In this document: one piece after another, positions 1 through 8,639 of the stretch | Layout of the letters: every line of letters starts with the position of its first letter | How positions within the stretch are numbered: the stretch's first letter is position 1 | NCBI GenBank assembly: GCA_963838775.1 | Contig: CAWISP010000001.1 | Span: 124,001-188,000, forward strand | DNA length: 64,000 nt | Direction of reading: 5' to 3' | Source of the DNA: Chersky-840 sp963838775 | GTDB lineage: Bacteria; Actinomycetota; Acidimicrobiia; Acidimicrobiales; UBA8190 | Made by a program: the position numbers and the translations under genes | Notes under the pieces: model-generated | Database searches by the model: none | Told to the model about the DNA's origin: nothing | The model's input: the letters and a program-made list of their open reading frames with translations, nothing else

Positions 1-2
1 CC

Positions 3-842
3 CCGATGCTGATCCTCCTGTTCGGCGTCAAGCCCTCGACCGCCATCTCGAGCGACCTGGTGGCGGCTGTCGTCATGCGTCCCATCGGGGCGGCCGTCCA
101 CCTCCGCCAGGGCACGGTGAACCTGCGGCTCGTCGGGTGGATGATGCTCGGATCGGTCCCCATGGCGTTCCTGGGCGCCTACCTCCTCCACCTGATCGGC
201 AGCGCGTCGGCGGCCGAGAACCACGTGCAGATCGCGCTCGGTGCCGCCCTCCTGGTCGGCGCCGCGGCGATGGTCCTGCGCTTCGTGCTCGATCGCCGCG
301 CCGGACACACGCGCCGGGGTGTCGTCCACGACATCGCGATCCGGCCCCTGCCTACGGTCATCATCGGGATGATCGGCGGCCTCATCGTGGGAATCACGTC
401 GGTCGGCTCGGGATCGCTCATGATCGTGTTCCTGCTCTTCCTCTATCCCATGATCGGGGCCAACCAACTTGTCGGCACTGACCTGGCACAAGCCGTCCCC
501 CTCACCGCCGCCGCCGCGCTCGGTGCGCTCGCCTTCGGGCACGTAGAGCTCTCGGTCACGACCTCGCTGATCGTCGGGAGCGTCCCCGCCGTTCTCGTCG
601 GCTCCCTACTGTCGTCACGGGCACCGGACCGCTACGTCCGGCCCGCCATCACGTTCGTGATCTTCGCGTCGGGGCTCAAGTACGTCGGGGTCGGGGCCAC
701 CGCGCTGGGCTGGGTGCTGTGCTCGGTCCTCTTGGTCGTGGCGGTGATATGGCTCTCGAGCGCCCGACCGTGGCAGAAGGAGGAACTGTCGGATCTCGGG
801 AGCGACGACGGGCTGTCGGCGGTCTCCCCGGGCCCCGACTAG
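3..842 (+). CDS. TauE/SafE family permease, 5' end outside window
   Basis: Polytopic membrane protein of the TauE/SafE (DUF81) family, which moves small anions such as sulfite or sulfoacetate derivatives; the substrate here cannot be told. The visible 278 residues hold several hydrophobic segments and the internally duplicated half typical of the family: the stretch around GLIVGITSVGSGSLMIVFLL (about residue 120) is the second-half version of the Gly-rich first-helix motif. The matching first helix is missing, so the real start lies before base 1 and roughly 40 residues are lost; the ATG at base 6 is probably internal. The C-terminal tail is short and acidic. The next gene on this strand is more than 200 nt away behind a palindrome, so they are probably not one operon. 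Confidence 0.85.
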   Translation, partial: PMLILLFGVKPSTAISSDLVAAVVMRPIGAAVHLRQGTVNLRLVGWMMLGSVPMAFLGAYLLHLIGSASAAENHVQIALGAALLVGAAAMVLRFVLDRRAGHTRRGVVHDIAIRPLPTVIIGMIGGLIVGITSVGSGSLMIVFLLFLYPMIGANQLVGTDLAQAVPLTAAAALGALAFGHVELSVTTSLIVGSVPAVLVGSLLSSRAPDRYVRPAITFVIFASGLKYVGVGATALGWVLCSVLLVVAVIWLSSARPWQKEELSDLGSDDGLSAVSPGPD

Positions 843-874
843 GCGCTCGGCCGAAACGATCTCGTGCCGTATGA

Positions 875-996
875 GGCAACGTTTGCGCCGTACCGGTAGC
901 CACGGCGAGCCTGATGGAAAGCGATGCCACGAATCAGATCGGCTACCGGCGAGGACAGCGAGGTGCCCTTTGGGGCAAGGCGGGCAAACGTTTGCC
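875..996. promoter_or_regulatory. Pair of GGCAA(A)CGTTTGC operator-like palindromes
   Basis: Bases 983-996 read GGCAAACGTTTGCC, a perfect 14-nt palindrome. A similar but imperfect copy, GGCAACGTTTGC, lies at 875-886. They stand in the only sizeable gap here (843-1074), about 80 nt before the NTF2-like gene. A central CG flanked by AAA/TTT is common in LacI-family operators, but no regulator gene is adjacent, so the binding protein is unknown. Confidence 0.45.
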
Positions 997-1074
997 TGAT
1001 CGCGGCACTCGTTACAGTGTTCAGAACTGTGGATGTTGCAGCCTCGAGAACTCGGCGGGGAAGGAGGGCGTGCC

Positions 1075-1472
1075 ATGTCCGGGCAGCAGGACGCGATGCA
1101 GGAAATCGCCCGTCAGGTCCGCATCGCCCTGGACGGGGGCGACATCTCTTCCTTCAGTGACCTTCTCGACCCGACGTGCGATGGGGCGCACCCGACGCCG
1201 AACAGCCAACGTGCAGGAACCGGGATCAGGTCCTCACCTGGTACCGACGCGGGAGAGAGTCGGGCGTCCGGGCCAGCGTGAACGACGTCGTCGTGCACGG
1301 TGACCGGCTCCTCGTGAGCTTGACGGTGCGTGGGTCCGCCGAAGCTGGCACACGCGGGGGTGCCGCGCTGCGGTGGCAGGTTCTGACCGTGAGCGGGGGC
1401 CGGATCGTCGACATCGTCGGCTTCGATGACCGCCTCGAGGCGCTCGCCCGGGTGCAAGCAGCGCCCATGTAG
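1075..1472 (+). pseudogene. NTF2-like (SnoaL-type) protein, broken by a 1-nt deletion
   Basis: Two overlapping frames together give one small NTF2-like protein of about 132 residues. The first frame starts at ATG 1075 (MSGQQDAMQEIARQV) and runs in register to FSDLLDPT; the second takes over with VRWGAPDAEQPTCRNRDQVL and continues to the stop at 1472. The junction is at 1174-1178: ACG then GTG share one G, so restoring one base makes a continuous protein. NTF2-like proteins are cone-shaped alpha+beta folds that bind or transform small hydrophobic ligands; no specific activity can be assigned. It is either a recent pseudogene or a sequencing indel. The start follows GGGGAAGGAGG with suitable spacing. 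Confidence 0.7.
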
Positions 1473-1565
1473 TCGTCGTCCCGCTCTGGATCTCTCCGGA
1501 TCTCCACGACGTGATCGTGGCGGCTGCCGGGGTGTCGAAGATCGAGCCTCGCCCCTCCACCGGGG

Positions 1566-2297
1566 TCAGAGGGCGAGCGTGGTCCCCCCGTCGACGACGA
1601 TCGTGGCCCCGTTCACGAAGCCGGCATGCGCCGAACACACGAAGGCCACGACACGGCCGAAGTCCGCCGGGTCTCCCAGGGGCCCCCCGCCGCCGCCCCC
1701 CAGCTGCCGCATGCGCTCGGTGGCGTGCGGGCCGGGGCACACGTGATTGAGCGTGATGCCACTGCGCTCGGCGGCGAGGTCGGAGGCGGCGGTCTTCGCC
1801 CACGCCCGCAGGCCACTGCGCGCCGTGTTGGACAGCGCCAGCCCGGGAATGGGCTCGACGACCGAATACGACGAGATGCAGCACAACCGTCCCCACCCGC
1901 CGGCCCGCATGTGCGGCACCGCGTTGCGCACCAGCCGCACGGCAGAGAGCAGGGTGCCCTCGACGGCACCACGGATGGCTTCGTCATCGAGGTCGAGCGC
2001 GTTCCCCGGCGGTGGGCCTCCCGAGTTCGCCACGACGATGTCGAGGCGACCGAACCGCTCGACGGCGGCCGTGACCAGTCGTTCGGGGGTGGCCGGGTCG
2101 GTCATGTCCGCCACGACGGCCAGAACGTCGACACCCCGGGCGGTGAGGGCCTGCTCGGCATTGCGCAACGATTCCTCGTTGCGCGCGCACACCACCAGGT
2201 TGGCCCCATCGTCGGCCAGGGCCTCGGCGCTGGCCCGGCCCAGACCGCGTGAGGCGGCGGTGACGAGGGCGACCTTCCCCCCGATGCCGAGGTCCAT
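1566..2297 (-). CDS. SDR family oxidoreductase with atypical catalytic motif
   Basis: Rossmann-fold short-chain dehydrogenase of 243 residues. The cofactor motif TAASRGLG is near residue 14, NSGG stands where NNAG is usual, and the Ser of the active site lies in ISSYS. Where YxxxK is expected the sequence reads SNTAR, so both the catalytic Tyr and Lys are replaced. A set of bacterial SDRs shares this SNxxR form, so this is likely a subfamily trait and not damage, but the usual acid/base mechanism cannot apply. The C-terminus ends with the common GATIVVDGG motif. It starts 12 nt after the M24 peptidase stop, as the last gene of the lpd-E2-lipBA operon. Its substrate is unknown. Confidence 0.85.
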   Translation of the reverse strand: MDLGIGGKVALVTAASRGLGRASAEALADDGANLVVCARNEESLRNAEQALTARGVDVLAVVADMTDPATPERLVTAAVERFGRLDIVVANSGGPPPGNALDLDDEAIRGAVEGTLLSAVRLVRNAVPHMRAGGWGRLCCISSYSVVEPIPGLALSNTARSGLRAWAKTAASDLAAERSGITLNHVCPGPHATERMRQLGGGGGGPLGDPADFGRVVAFVCSAHAGFVNGATIVVDGGTTLAL

Positions 2298-2309
2298 GGT
2301 CAGCTCACC

Positions 2310-3437
2310 TCATCCGACGACCACGAGTTCGTGGTCGACGGTGTTGAGTGGGATGGCGCCTTTCTCACCCACGACGACGATGTCCTCGAGTCGCATGCCG
2401 AAGCGGCCCGGGAAGTAGATACCGGGCTCGACCGAGAAGGCGTGTCCCACCACCAGGGGCGTGGCGTTGCCGGCCACCAGGTAGGGATCTTCGTGCTCCT
2501 CGATCCCGATCCCGTGCCCAGTGCGGTGGATGAAGTACTGGCCCAGGCCGGCCTCGGCGATCACGGCCCGTGCCACCGCGTCGACGTGCTCGGCGGTGAC
2601 CCCCGGCCGGACCGCGTCCACGGCGGCCTGCTGGGCGGCGAGCAGCACGGCATAGGTGTCGCGTACCTCTCCCCCCGGGTCGCCCACCGCCACGGTGCGC
2701 GTGATGTCGGAGCAGTACGCGACGTCGTCGTGCAGCGCGTATTCGCCCCCGAAATCGCACACCACCGTGTCGCCCCGGCCGATGACCCGCTCGCCGGCGT
2801 CGTGATGCGGACTCGCCCCGTTCGGGCCGCTGCCCACGATGGCGAAATTCACGCGCCGGTGCCCCGCCGCCAGCAGACCGGCGCCCAGGGCCTCGGACAC
2901 CTGAATCTCGCTCCGCCCCGCCAGAGGGATCTCACCCTCTTGGAGGACCGCGGCGACGGTGTCCGCCGCGTGCGCGGCGGCGCGCAGCGCCGCGATCTCA
3001 CCGGCATCTTTTACGGCCCGCAGGGGGGACGTGACCCTCGAGGCCGGTTGCCATCGGGCACCGGGGAGGCTCGCCTGCAGGGCCAGGAGTGACTGCGCCC
3101 ACGCCCGGTCGGAGATGCCGTAGGTGGCGGTGCGGGCCGGCGCCAGGAGGGCGGCAGCGAGGGCCACGGGATCCTCGGTCTCCGCCCACGGGCGCAGCGT
3201 GATCATCCCGCTCGTATCGGGTACCCGGGGGGCCTCGAGGGCGGGGACGATGAGCACGGCCTCGCCGTCGCGGGGCAGCACCAGGAGGGTGAGGCGCTCC
3301 AGCGGCATGGCGCGATAGCCGGTGAGCCAGGGCAGGTCGGCGCCGTGCGACAAGAGCAACGCGTCCACCTCGAGCTCGTCCATGCGGGTCCGTACCCGGG
3401 AGAGCCGGTCACGGCGTGCCGTGGTTTGGTCGGTCAT
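2310..3437 (-). CDS. M24 family metallopeptidase (Xaa-Pro aminopeptidase-like)
   Basis: Cytosolic pita-bread metallopeptidase of 375 residues. An N-terminal creatinase-like domain (residues 1-130, with the usual LLLSHGADLPWLTGY region) precedes the M24 catalytic domain. Metal ligands are visible: Asp in VCDFGGEY, Asp in CSDITRT, His in HRTGHGIG, Glu in FSVEPGIY and Glu in GMRLEDIVVV. The family removes N-terminal residues before proline or acts on related dipeptides. The start ATG overlaps the lipB-lipA stop by four bases (ATGA), which fixes the start and indicates translational coupling. Its link to lipoate metabolism is only positional. Confidence 0.9.
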   Translation of the reverse strand: MTDQTTARRDRLSRVRTRMDELEVDALLLSHGADLPWLTGYRAMPLERLTLLVLPRDGEAVLIVPALEAPRVPDTSGMITLRPWAETEDPVALAAALLAPARTATYGISDRAWAQSLLALQASLPGARWQPASRVTSPLRAVKDAGEIAALRAAAHAADTVAAVLQEGEIPLAGRSEIQVSEALGAGLLAAGHRRVNFAIVGSGPNGASPHHDAGERVIGRGDTVVCDFGGEYALHDDVAYCSDITRTVAVGDPGGEVRDTYAVLLAAQQAAVDAVRPGVTAEHVDAVARAVIAEAGLGQYFIHRTGHGIGIEEHEDPYLVAGNATPLVVGHAFSVEPGIYFPGRFGMRLEDIVVVGEKGAIPLNTVDHELVVVG

Positions 3438-5296
3438 ATCTCGCGCTCGAGAGCCGGCGCGACGGCAGCAACTCCAGACACAGAGCCGGCCCGTGAGACA
3501 GCGCCAGCCCCGGCCCGAGACACAGCGCCAGCCCCGGCCCGAGACACAGCGCCAGCCCCGGCGACAGCGCCGGTCCCAGACACAGCGCCCGCCCCGACGG
3601 CAGCGGCAGCAGCGCCCCGGGCGTGGTAGCTCGAACGGGTCAAGGGCGACGACTCGACGTGCGCGAAGCCCATCTCCTCGCCCACGGCGCGCAAGGACTC
3701 GAATTCCTCCGGTGTCCACCACCGCGCCACCGGCAGGTGCGCGGCGGTAGGTCTGAGGTACTGGCCGAGGGTGACGATGTCGACACCGACGGCCCGGAGA
3801 TCGGACAGGGCGCCGACCACCTCTTCGGGGCCCTCCCCCATGCCGAGGATCATGCCCGACTTGGTGACGAGCCCCGCGTTCTTGGCCCGGGCCAGGACCG
3901 AGAGACTGCGCGCGTAGCCGGCCGAGGGCCGGACGGCCCGCTGGAGACGAGCCACGGTCTCGAGGTTGTGGTTGAGCACGTCGGGTCGCGCCGCGAAGAT
4001 CGTCTCCAGCGATGCGCCGTCGCCCTTGCAGTCCGGGATGAGCACCTCGACCGCCGTAGTCGGGCGCCGCGCCCGGATGGCATGGATCGTCGCCGCGTAA
4101 CCGCCGGCACCACCGTCGGGGAGGTCGTCGCGCGCCACCGCGGTCACCACCGCGTACGCCAGGCCGAGCTCCTCGACGGCGGCGGCGACCCGGTCGGGCT
4201 CCTCGGCGTCGGGGGGCTCGGGATGCCGGGTGTCGACCAGGCAGAATCCACACGAGCGCGTGCAACGCTCGCCGTTGATCATGAAGGTGGCCGTGCCGTC
4301 GGCCCAACACTCGAAGATGTTGGGACAGCCGGCCTCTTCGCACACCGTCACGAGACCGTGGTCGCGCACGGTGCGGCGCAGGCCGAGGAACTCGTCGCCC
4401 ATCCGTACCGGGACGCGCAGCCAGGGCGGTTTGCGGGCGCTGCGCGCCAGGCCCGCACCGGGATCCACGCCCGCCTGACGGAGCCGGATGCGGAGCTGCT
4501 CGCCCGGGACGCGGGCTGACAGCCCCTCCGGTGCGGGAATGAAGTCCGAGGTGCGATTCGGCAAACCCGATGTCGAGGCGGTCGGGCCCGATGTCGAGGT
4601 GGTCGGGCCCGATGTCGAGGCGGTCGGGCCCGACGCGGGCCACGCCACGTCCTGGCGTTCGAAGAGCCCGTCGGGAGCCCAGCGTCGCACGGCATGGCGC
4701 ACGACGATGTCGACCACCTCGTGCATGGACACGTCGATTCCCTCGGCGGCGAGCGACGTCACCACCTTGTCCTCGTCCCCGATGCCGCAGGGCACGATGC
4801 GGTCGAACCACACCATGTCAGGGTTCACGTTCAGCGCCAAGCCGTGCATCGATCGTCCCCGGGTCACCCGGACACCGATGGCACAGATCTTGCGGGGTCT
4901 CGCGCCCTGAGCGTCTAACCACACCCCGGGATAACCGGCTAGCCGGCCCGCGGCCAAGCCGAGCTCGGCCAAGGTGTCGATCACGACCTGCTCGATGGCG
5001 TGGACGTGCGCCGGCACCGAGCGCGGTGCCGTGGGCACGTTCACCACGGGATACGCGACGAGTTGGCCCGGCCCGTGGTAGGTCACGTCCCCACCCCGGT
5101 CGCTCGCCACGAGGTCGGCCCCGACAAGAGCCGGGTCGACGAGGACATGAGCACGGTCGGCGTGCACCCCGAGCGTGAATACATGCGGATGCTCGAGGAG
5201 TAGCAGATGGTCGTCACGGCCCCGGTCGTGCAGGGCGCGTTGCAGCGCGTGCGCCTCCGCGTACGGGACCCGACCCAGCCAGCGAACCCGGAACAT
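3434..5296 (-). CDS. lipB-lipA: Fused octanoyltransferase and lipoyl synthase (LipB-LipA)
   Basis: One 620-residue polypeptide with both steps of lipoate assembly. Residues 1-220 are LipB, which transfers octanoyl from acyl carrier protein to E2 lysines: the catalytic Lys is in RPRKICAIGV and the Cys in RIVPCGIGDED. Residues about 265-570 are LipA, the radical-SAM enzyme that inserts two sulfurs: auxiliary cluster CEEAGCPNIFEC, SAM cluster CTRSCGFC, and the conserved LTRSSYHA end. The linker (222-245) is three SGPTAST-like heptads encoded by a 21-nt tandem repeat, and the tail after 570 is Ala/Gly/Ser repeats encoded by about 24-nt units. No stop or restart separates the domains. It sits 17 nt after the E2 gene it serves. 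The ATG start gives the canonical LipB N-terminus (MFRVRWLGRV). Confidence 0.92.
   Translation of the reverse strand: MFRVRWLGRVPYAEAHALQRALHDRGRDDHLLLLEHPHVFTLGVHADRAHVLVDPALVGADLVASDRGGDVTYHGPGQLVAYPVVNVPTAPRSVPAHVHAIEQVVIDTLAELGLAAGRLAGYPGVWLDAQGARPRKICAIGVRVTRGRSMHGLALNVNPDMVWFDRIVPCGIGDEDKVVTSLAAEGIDVSMHEVVDIVVRHAVRRWAPDGLFERQDVAWPASGPTASTSGPTTSTSGPTASTSGLPNRTSDFIPAPEGLSARVPGEQLRIRLRQAGVDPGAGLARSARKPPWLRVPVRMGDEFLGLRRTVRDHGLVTVCEEAGCPNIFECWADGTATFMINGERCTRSCGFCLVDTRHPEPPDAEEPDRVAAAVEELGLAYAVVTAVARDDLPDGGAGGYAATIHAIRARRPTTAVEVLIPDCKGDGASLETIFAARPDVLNHNLETVARLQRAVRPSAGYARSLSVLARAKNAGLVTKSGMILGMGEGPEEVVGALSDLRAVGVDIVTLGQYLRPTAAHLPVARWWTPEEFESLRAVGEEMGFAHVESSPLTRSSYHARGAAAAAVGAGAVSGTGAVAGAGAVSRAGAGAVSRAGAGAVSRAGSVSGVAAVAPALEREI
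3485..3605 (-). repeat. In-frame tandem repeat encoding the LipA tail
   Basis: About four imperfect copies of a 24-nt unit containing GACACAGCGCCAGCCCCGG on the plus strand. Read on the coding strand they give GAGAVSRA-type octapeptides after the last conserved LipA residues. The unit is a multiple of three, so copy-number change keeps the frame. Confidence 0.75.
4566..4628 (-). repeat. In-frame 21-nt tandem repeat encoding the LipB-LipA linker
   Basis: Three copies at 4566, 4587 and 4608 of a 21-nt unit beginning CCCGATGTCGAGG, differing by single bases. They encode the Ser/Gly/Pro/Thr heptads joining LipB to LipA, presumably a flexible tether. Confidence 0.85.
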
Positions 5297-5313
5297 GTCG
5301 GTCCTCTGCCGAC

Positions 5314-6804
5314 TCAGAGCTCGGCGGCCCAGTCGTGGGTGGCGAGCAACTCCGTCACGCGCGCTACGAACGCAGCGGCGTAGGCCCCGTCCACCGCACG
5401 GTGGTCCCATGCAAGACACAGCAACCCCAGAGAGTGGATGGCGATGGCCTCGGTACCGTCTGGCTGTACGACCACGGTCGGGCGTCGCTTCACGCCGTCG
5501 GTGGAGAGGATGGCGACCTGGGGCTGGTTGATGATCGGAGCTGTGAGGAAGGTACCGAAGGGCCCGGCGTTGGTGATCGAGAACGTCCCGCCCGAGATGT
5601 CGTCCGCGCTGAGCTTCTTCGTCCGTGCCCGGTCGGCCAGCTCGCGGATCCGCCGGGCCATGCCCCGCAGTGTCAGCTCCTCCGCATGTTTCACGACCGG
5701 CACGATGAGCCCGTTGTGATCGAGATCAACGGCGAAGCCCATGTTGATCTGATGGTGCACGATGAGCGAGTCGTCTCCCACCGAGGCGTTCAAATGTGGC
5801 CACTCGTGCAGCGCCTCGACCGTGGCCCGGGCCACGAAGGGCAGGTACGTCAGAGCGAAACCCTCCTCGGCCTTGAACTGGGCGCCATGGCTGCGCCGGA
5901 CGCGCTCGACTTGCTCGTAATCCGCTTCGAGCACCACCAGGGTGTGAGGACTTGTCGCCTTCGACCGGACCATGTGCTCTGCGGTGCGGCGACGGATATT
6001 GGTGAAGGGGATGATCTCGTCGGTCCCGGCCGTTGGCGACGAGACCGAAGCCGCCCCCGCGGCGGACGTTGACGGCGTCGAGAGTGTGGTTGGCGGGGCG
6101 GGCGCGACCGGGGTGGCGGTCGGGGGTTGTGGGGCAGCGGCGCCCGGTGACGGCGCGCCTCCGGCGCGACTGATGTCGATATAACCGAGCACGTCCGACC
6201 GCGTGATCCGGCCACCGAGGCCTGTTCCGGTCACTTCGGAGGGATCGATGGCGTTCTCGTCGAGCAGGCGGCGCACCACCGGCGACAGGATCCGGTCGCC
6301 CCACTTCCCGGGGCCGTCGGACTCCGGGGGTGCAGGCGCAGCTGCGACAGGAGCGGGGACGGCGGGGGGCGGTGCGGGTGCCGGTGGGGTTGATGCCGGC
6401 GGCGGGGCCGCGGCCGGTGGTGGTGGGACCGGGGCTGGGGCCGGGGCCGGTGGTGGAGCCGGCGCGGCGGCAGGCGGAGCCGGGGCGGGCTCAGGCGGGG
6501 CAGATGCTTCAGGGGTGGCGGGCGCAGCCGGCGCCGCTTCGGTCGCGGCGGGAGCAGCGGCACCTGCACCGTCGGCGCTCACGACCGCCAGCACGGTGCC
6601 GACATCGACGGTCTCGCCTTCTTGCACTCGGATCTCGGCCAGCGTGCCCGCTGCCGGTGACGGCACCTCCGAGTCGACTTTGTCGGTCGAAACCTCGAAG
6701 AGGGGCTCGTCGCGCGCCACGGCCTCCCCCACCGACTTGAGCCACTTCGTGATCGTGCCCTCGGTAACCGTCTCGCCCAGCTGGGGCATGGTGACGTCAG
6801 CCAA
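5314..6804 (-). CDS. sucB: Dihydrolipoamide acyltransferase, E2 of 2-oxo acid dehydrogenase
   Basis: E2 core of the pyruvate and/or 2-oxoglutarate dehydrogenase complex, 496 residues. Residues 1-78 form one lipoyl domain with the modified Lys in STDKVDSEVP. A long Ala/Pro-rich hinge follows, then the peripheral subunit-binding domain around 205-245 (SPVVRRLLDENAIDPSEV), then the acyltransferase domain with the catalytic His in DHRAVDGAYAA. Actinobacterial SucB/DlaT commonly serves both complexes. TTG 6804 is chosen as the start because it gives the family N-terminus (M)ADVTMPQLGETVTEG and follows GGAAGGGGA. The start overlaps the lpd stop by eight bases, and lipB-lipA follows 17 nt downstream. 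Only one lipoyl domain is present; some relatives have two or three. Confidence 0.93.
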   Translation of the reverse strand: MADVTMPQLGETVTEGTITKWLKSVGEAVARDEPLFEVSTDKVDSEVPSPAAGTLAEIRVQEGETVDVGTVLAVVSADGAGAAAPAATEAAPAAPATPEASAPPEPAPAPPAAAPAPPPAPAPAPVPPPPAAAPPPASTPPAPAPPPAVPAPVAAAPAPPESDGPGKWGDRILSPVVRRLLDENAIDPSEVTGTGLGGRITRSDVLGYIDISRAGGAPSPGAAAPQPPTATPVAPAPPTTLSTPSTSAAGAASVSSPTAGTDEIIPFTNIRRRTAEHMVRSKATSPHTLVVLEADYEQVERVRRSHGAQFKAEEGFALTYLPFVARATVEALHEWPHLNASVGDDSLIVHHQINMGFAVDLDHNGLIVPVVKHAEELTLRGMARRIRELADRARTKKLSADDISGGTFSITNAGPFGTFLTAPIINQPQVAILSTDGVKRRPTVVVQPDGTEAIAIHSLGLLCLAWDHRAVDGAYAAAFVARVTELLATHDWAAEL

Positions 6805-8245
6805 CGTGGAGTCCCCTTCCGGTGAGCGCCAACACTGTCTCACCGAACGCCTCCGACAGCGTGGGATGCGGCTGGATGAATTGCCCGATCTCTTCGGGAG
6901 TGGCCTCCCAGTTGACCGCCATGTACCCCTGGCCCAACTGTTCGGTGACCCAGGGGCCGACCATGTGGACACCGAGGATCCGCCCCGCCCGTCCGTCGGG
7001 CAGCCGCTCGGCGATCACCTTGACGAGACCATCGGTCTCACCCAGGATCCGGGCCCGGCTGTTGCCGCCGTAGGGGTCCTTGTTCGCCACCACGTCGATG
7101 CCCGCTTCCTTGGCCTGCACCTCGGTGAGACCTGCGAAGGCCACTTCGGGGTGGCAGTAGATGGCCCACGGAACCCGCGCATAGTCGACGGGCAACGCCG
7201 CTTCGCCCAGCATGAGCTTGATGGCGAGGATCCCCTCCGCGAAGCCCACATGCGCGAGCTGAGGGGTGTTCACCACGTCGCCGACGGCCCACACCCCTTC
7301 CGCCGCCGTGCGCTGGTATTCGTCGACGACGACGTAGCCCCGGTCGTCCAGGGTGACCCCGGTCCCCTCGGCGAGGAGCCCTTCGGTCAGCGGTCGACGG
7401 CCGACCGACAGCACGACGGCGTCGACGGTGACCGACTCCGCTTCTCCGAAGCTGACGATCGTCCCCGCCCCGTTGGGCGAGTGCCCGTTCACCGTCACAC
7501 CGGTGTAGACGTTGATCCCCCGCTTGCGAAACGAACGCGCTACGACGCTCACGACGTCGCTGTCGCATCCGGTCAGCAACGACGGCAGGGCTTCGAGCAC
7601 CGTGACCTGGCTGCCGAGGTCCGAGAACATCGAGGCGAACTCGCAGCCGATGGCACCGCCCCCGATCACGGCGATCGACGCCGGCAGGGCATCGAGTGCC
7701 AGAACCTCGTCCGAAGTCATGACAAGGCGGCCGTCGACGTCGAAGCCCGGAATGGTGCGCGGCACCGATCCGGTGGCCAGCACGACGTTGCGGCCCGTGA
7801 TCTCGAGTGACTCGCCACCGTCTCCGGAACCCGCTACGGGCTCGATGCGGACCCGGCGGCCGGGAAGGAGCGTCCCGATACCGTCGAAGGTGACGATCCC
7901 CCGACCTTTCATGAGCCCAGCGAGCCCCTTGAAGAGCTGGTCGACCACCTTCTGTTTGCGGCCCTGGCTCACCGCGAAGTCCACGACCGGTTGTCCGGCC
8001 TGGACCCCGAACTCCTTGGCCGCCGCTACCGTCCGCACCACGCTGGCGGTCTCGAGGAACTCCTTGGCGGGGACACAACCCCGGTGCAGGCACGTCCCAC
8101 CCACCTTGTCGCGCTCGACGACGGCAACGCTGAGGCCCGCTGCCGCCCCGTAGAGGGCAGTGGCATAGCCACCGGGCCCACCACCGATCACAACGACATC
8201 GAATGCAGTGGTTTCAGCCGTCGTGATCACCTCCGTGTCGTGCAA
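6797..8245 (-). CDS. lpdA: Dihydrolipoyl dehydrogenase (E3)
   Basis: FAD-dependent disulfide oxidoreductase that reoxidises the dihydrolipoyl arm of E2 with NAD+; 482 residues. The FAD fold GGGPGGYATALYG is near residue 22. The redox pair is in GGTCLHRGCVPAK. The NAD-binding fold is IGGGAIGCEFASMF, and the C-terminal interface motif QPHPTLSEAFGE carries the His-Glu pair. The 8-nt overlap with the E2 start and shared strand make this the first gene of the lipoyl operon. The start is uncertain: TTG 8245 gives an acidic pre-sequence before AFDVVVIGGG, and GTG 8230 is an alternative; neither has a strong ribosome-binding site. Confidence 0.93.
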   Translation of the reverse strand: MHDTEVITTAETTAFDVVVIGGGPGGYATALYGAAAGLSVAVVERDKVGGTCLHRGCVPAKEFLETASVVRTVAAAKEFGVQAGQPVVDFAVSQGRKQKVVDQLFKGLAGLMKGRGIVTFDGIGTLLPGRRVRIEPVAGSGDGGESLEITGRNVVLATGSVPRTIPGFDVDGRLVMTSDEVLALDALPASIAVIGGGAIGCEFASMFSDLGSQVTVLEALPSLLTGCDSDVVSVVARSFRKRGINVYTGVTVNGHSPNGAGTIVSFGEAESVTVDAVVLSVGRRPLTEGLLAEGTGVTLDDRGYVVVDEYQRTAAEGVWAVGDVVNTPQLAHVGFAEGILAIKLMLGEAALPVDYARVPWAIYCHPEVAFAGLTEVQAKEAGIDVVANKDPYGGNSRARILGETDGLVKVIAERLPDGRAGRILGVHMVGPWVTEQLGQGYMAVNWEATPEEIGQFIQPHPTLSEAFGETVLALTGRGLHVG

Positions 8246-8502
8246 CGCTCGGGCACCGGTCCGTGTTCCAGCCTAACGGGGAGGACCGCCCACCCGAAGC
8301 TGCCCAAGAGGAGCGTCCGACAGCCCACAGCCGACAACCCCGGGGCCAAGGGGGTCCGGACCAGCGGTTCGTGGGTGTCCATCGTCCCGGAGATGGCATA
8401 CCCAAAGACGCAGTGAGGGGACCGAGGTGATGAACGGTCGGATGAGTGGGGACACCCCCGACGGGGCTCGGCAAGAGACACTACGGCCGAGGACACGAGA
8501 CG

Positions 8503-8578
8503 AGGAGACGAAGCGACAACGGGAGGAGGAGACGAAGCGACAACGGGAGGAGGAGACGAAGCGACAACGGAAGGAGGA
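8503..8578. repeat. Intergenic 24-nt tandem repeat
   Basis: Three copies with a 24-nt period (anchors at 8507, 8531, 8555) of a purine-rich unit containing GACGAAGCGACAACGG. It lies in the 394-nt gap (8246-8639) between lpd and DUF2203. Nothing else is seen in this gap; open frames through the repeat are low-complexity Arg/Ser/Asp and not credible genes. Confidence 0.8.
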
Positions 8579-8639
8579 GGCGACGAACCGGACGGACCGT
8601 GACCGCGGACACGGTGTGCCGGGCGGAGGGTGCAAGATG

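Noticed and set aside
8503..8578. Possible CRISPR array
   Set aside because: Units are contiguous 24-nt tandem copies without unique spacers; the same is true of the other arrays in the window, and no cas gene is present.
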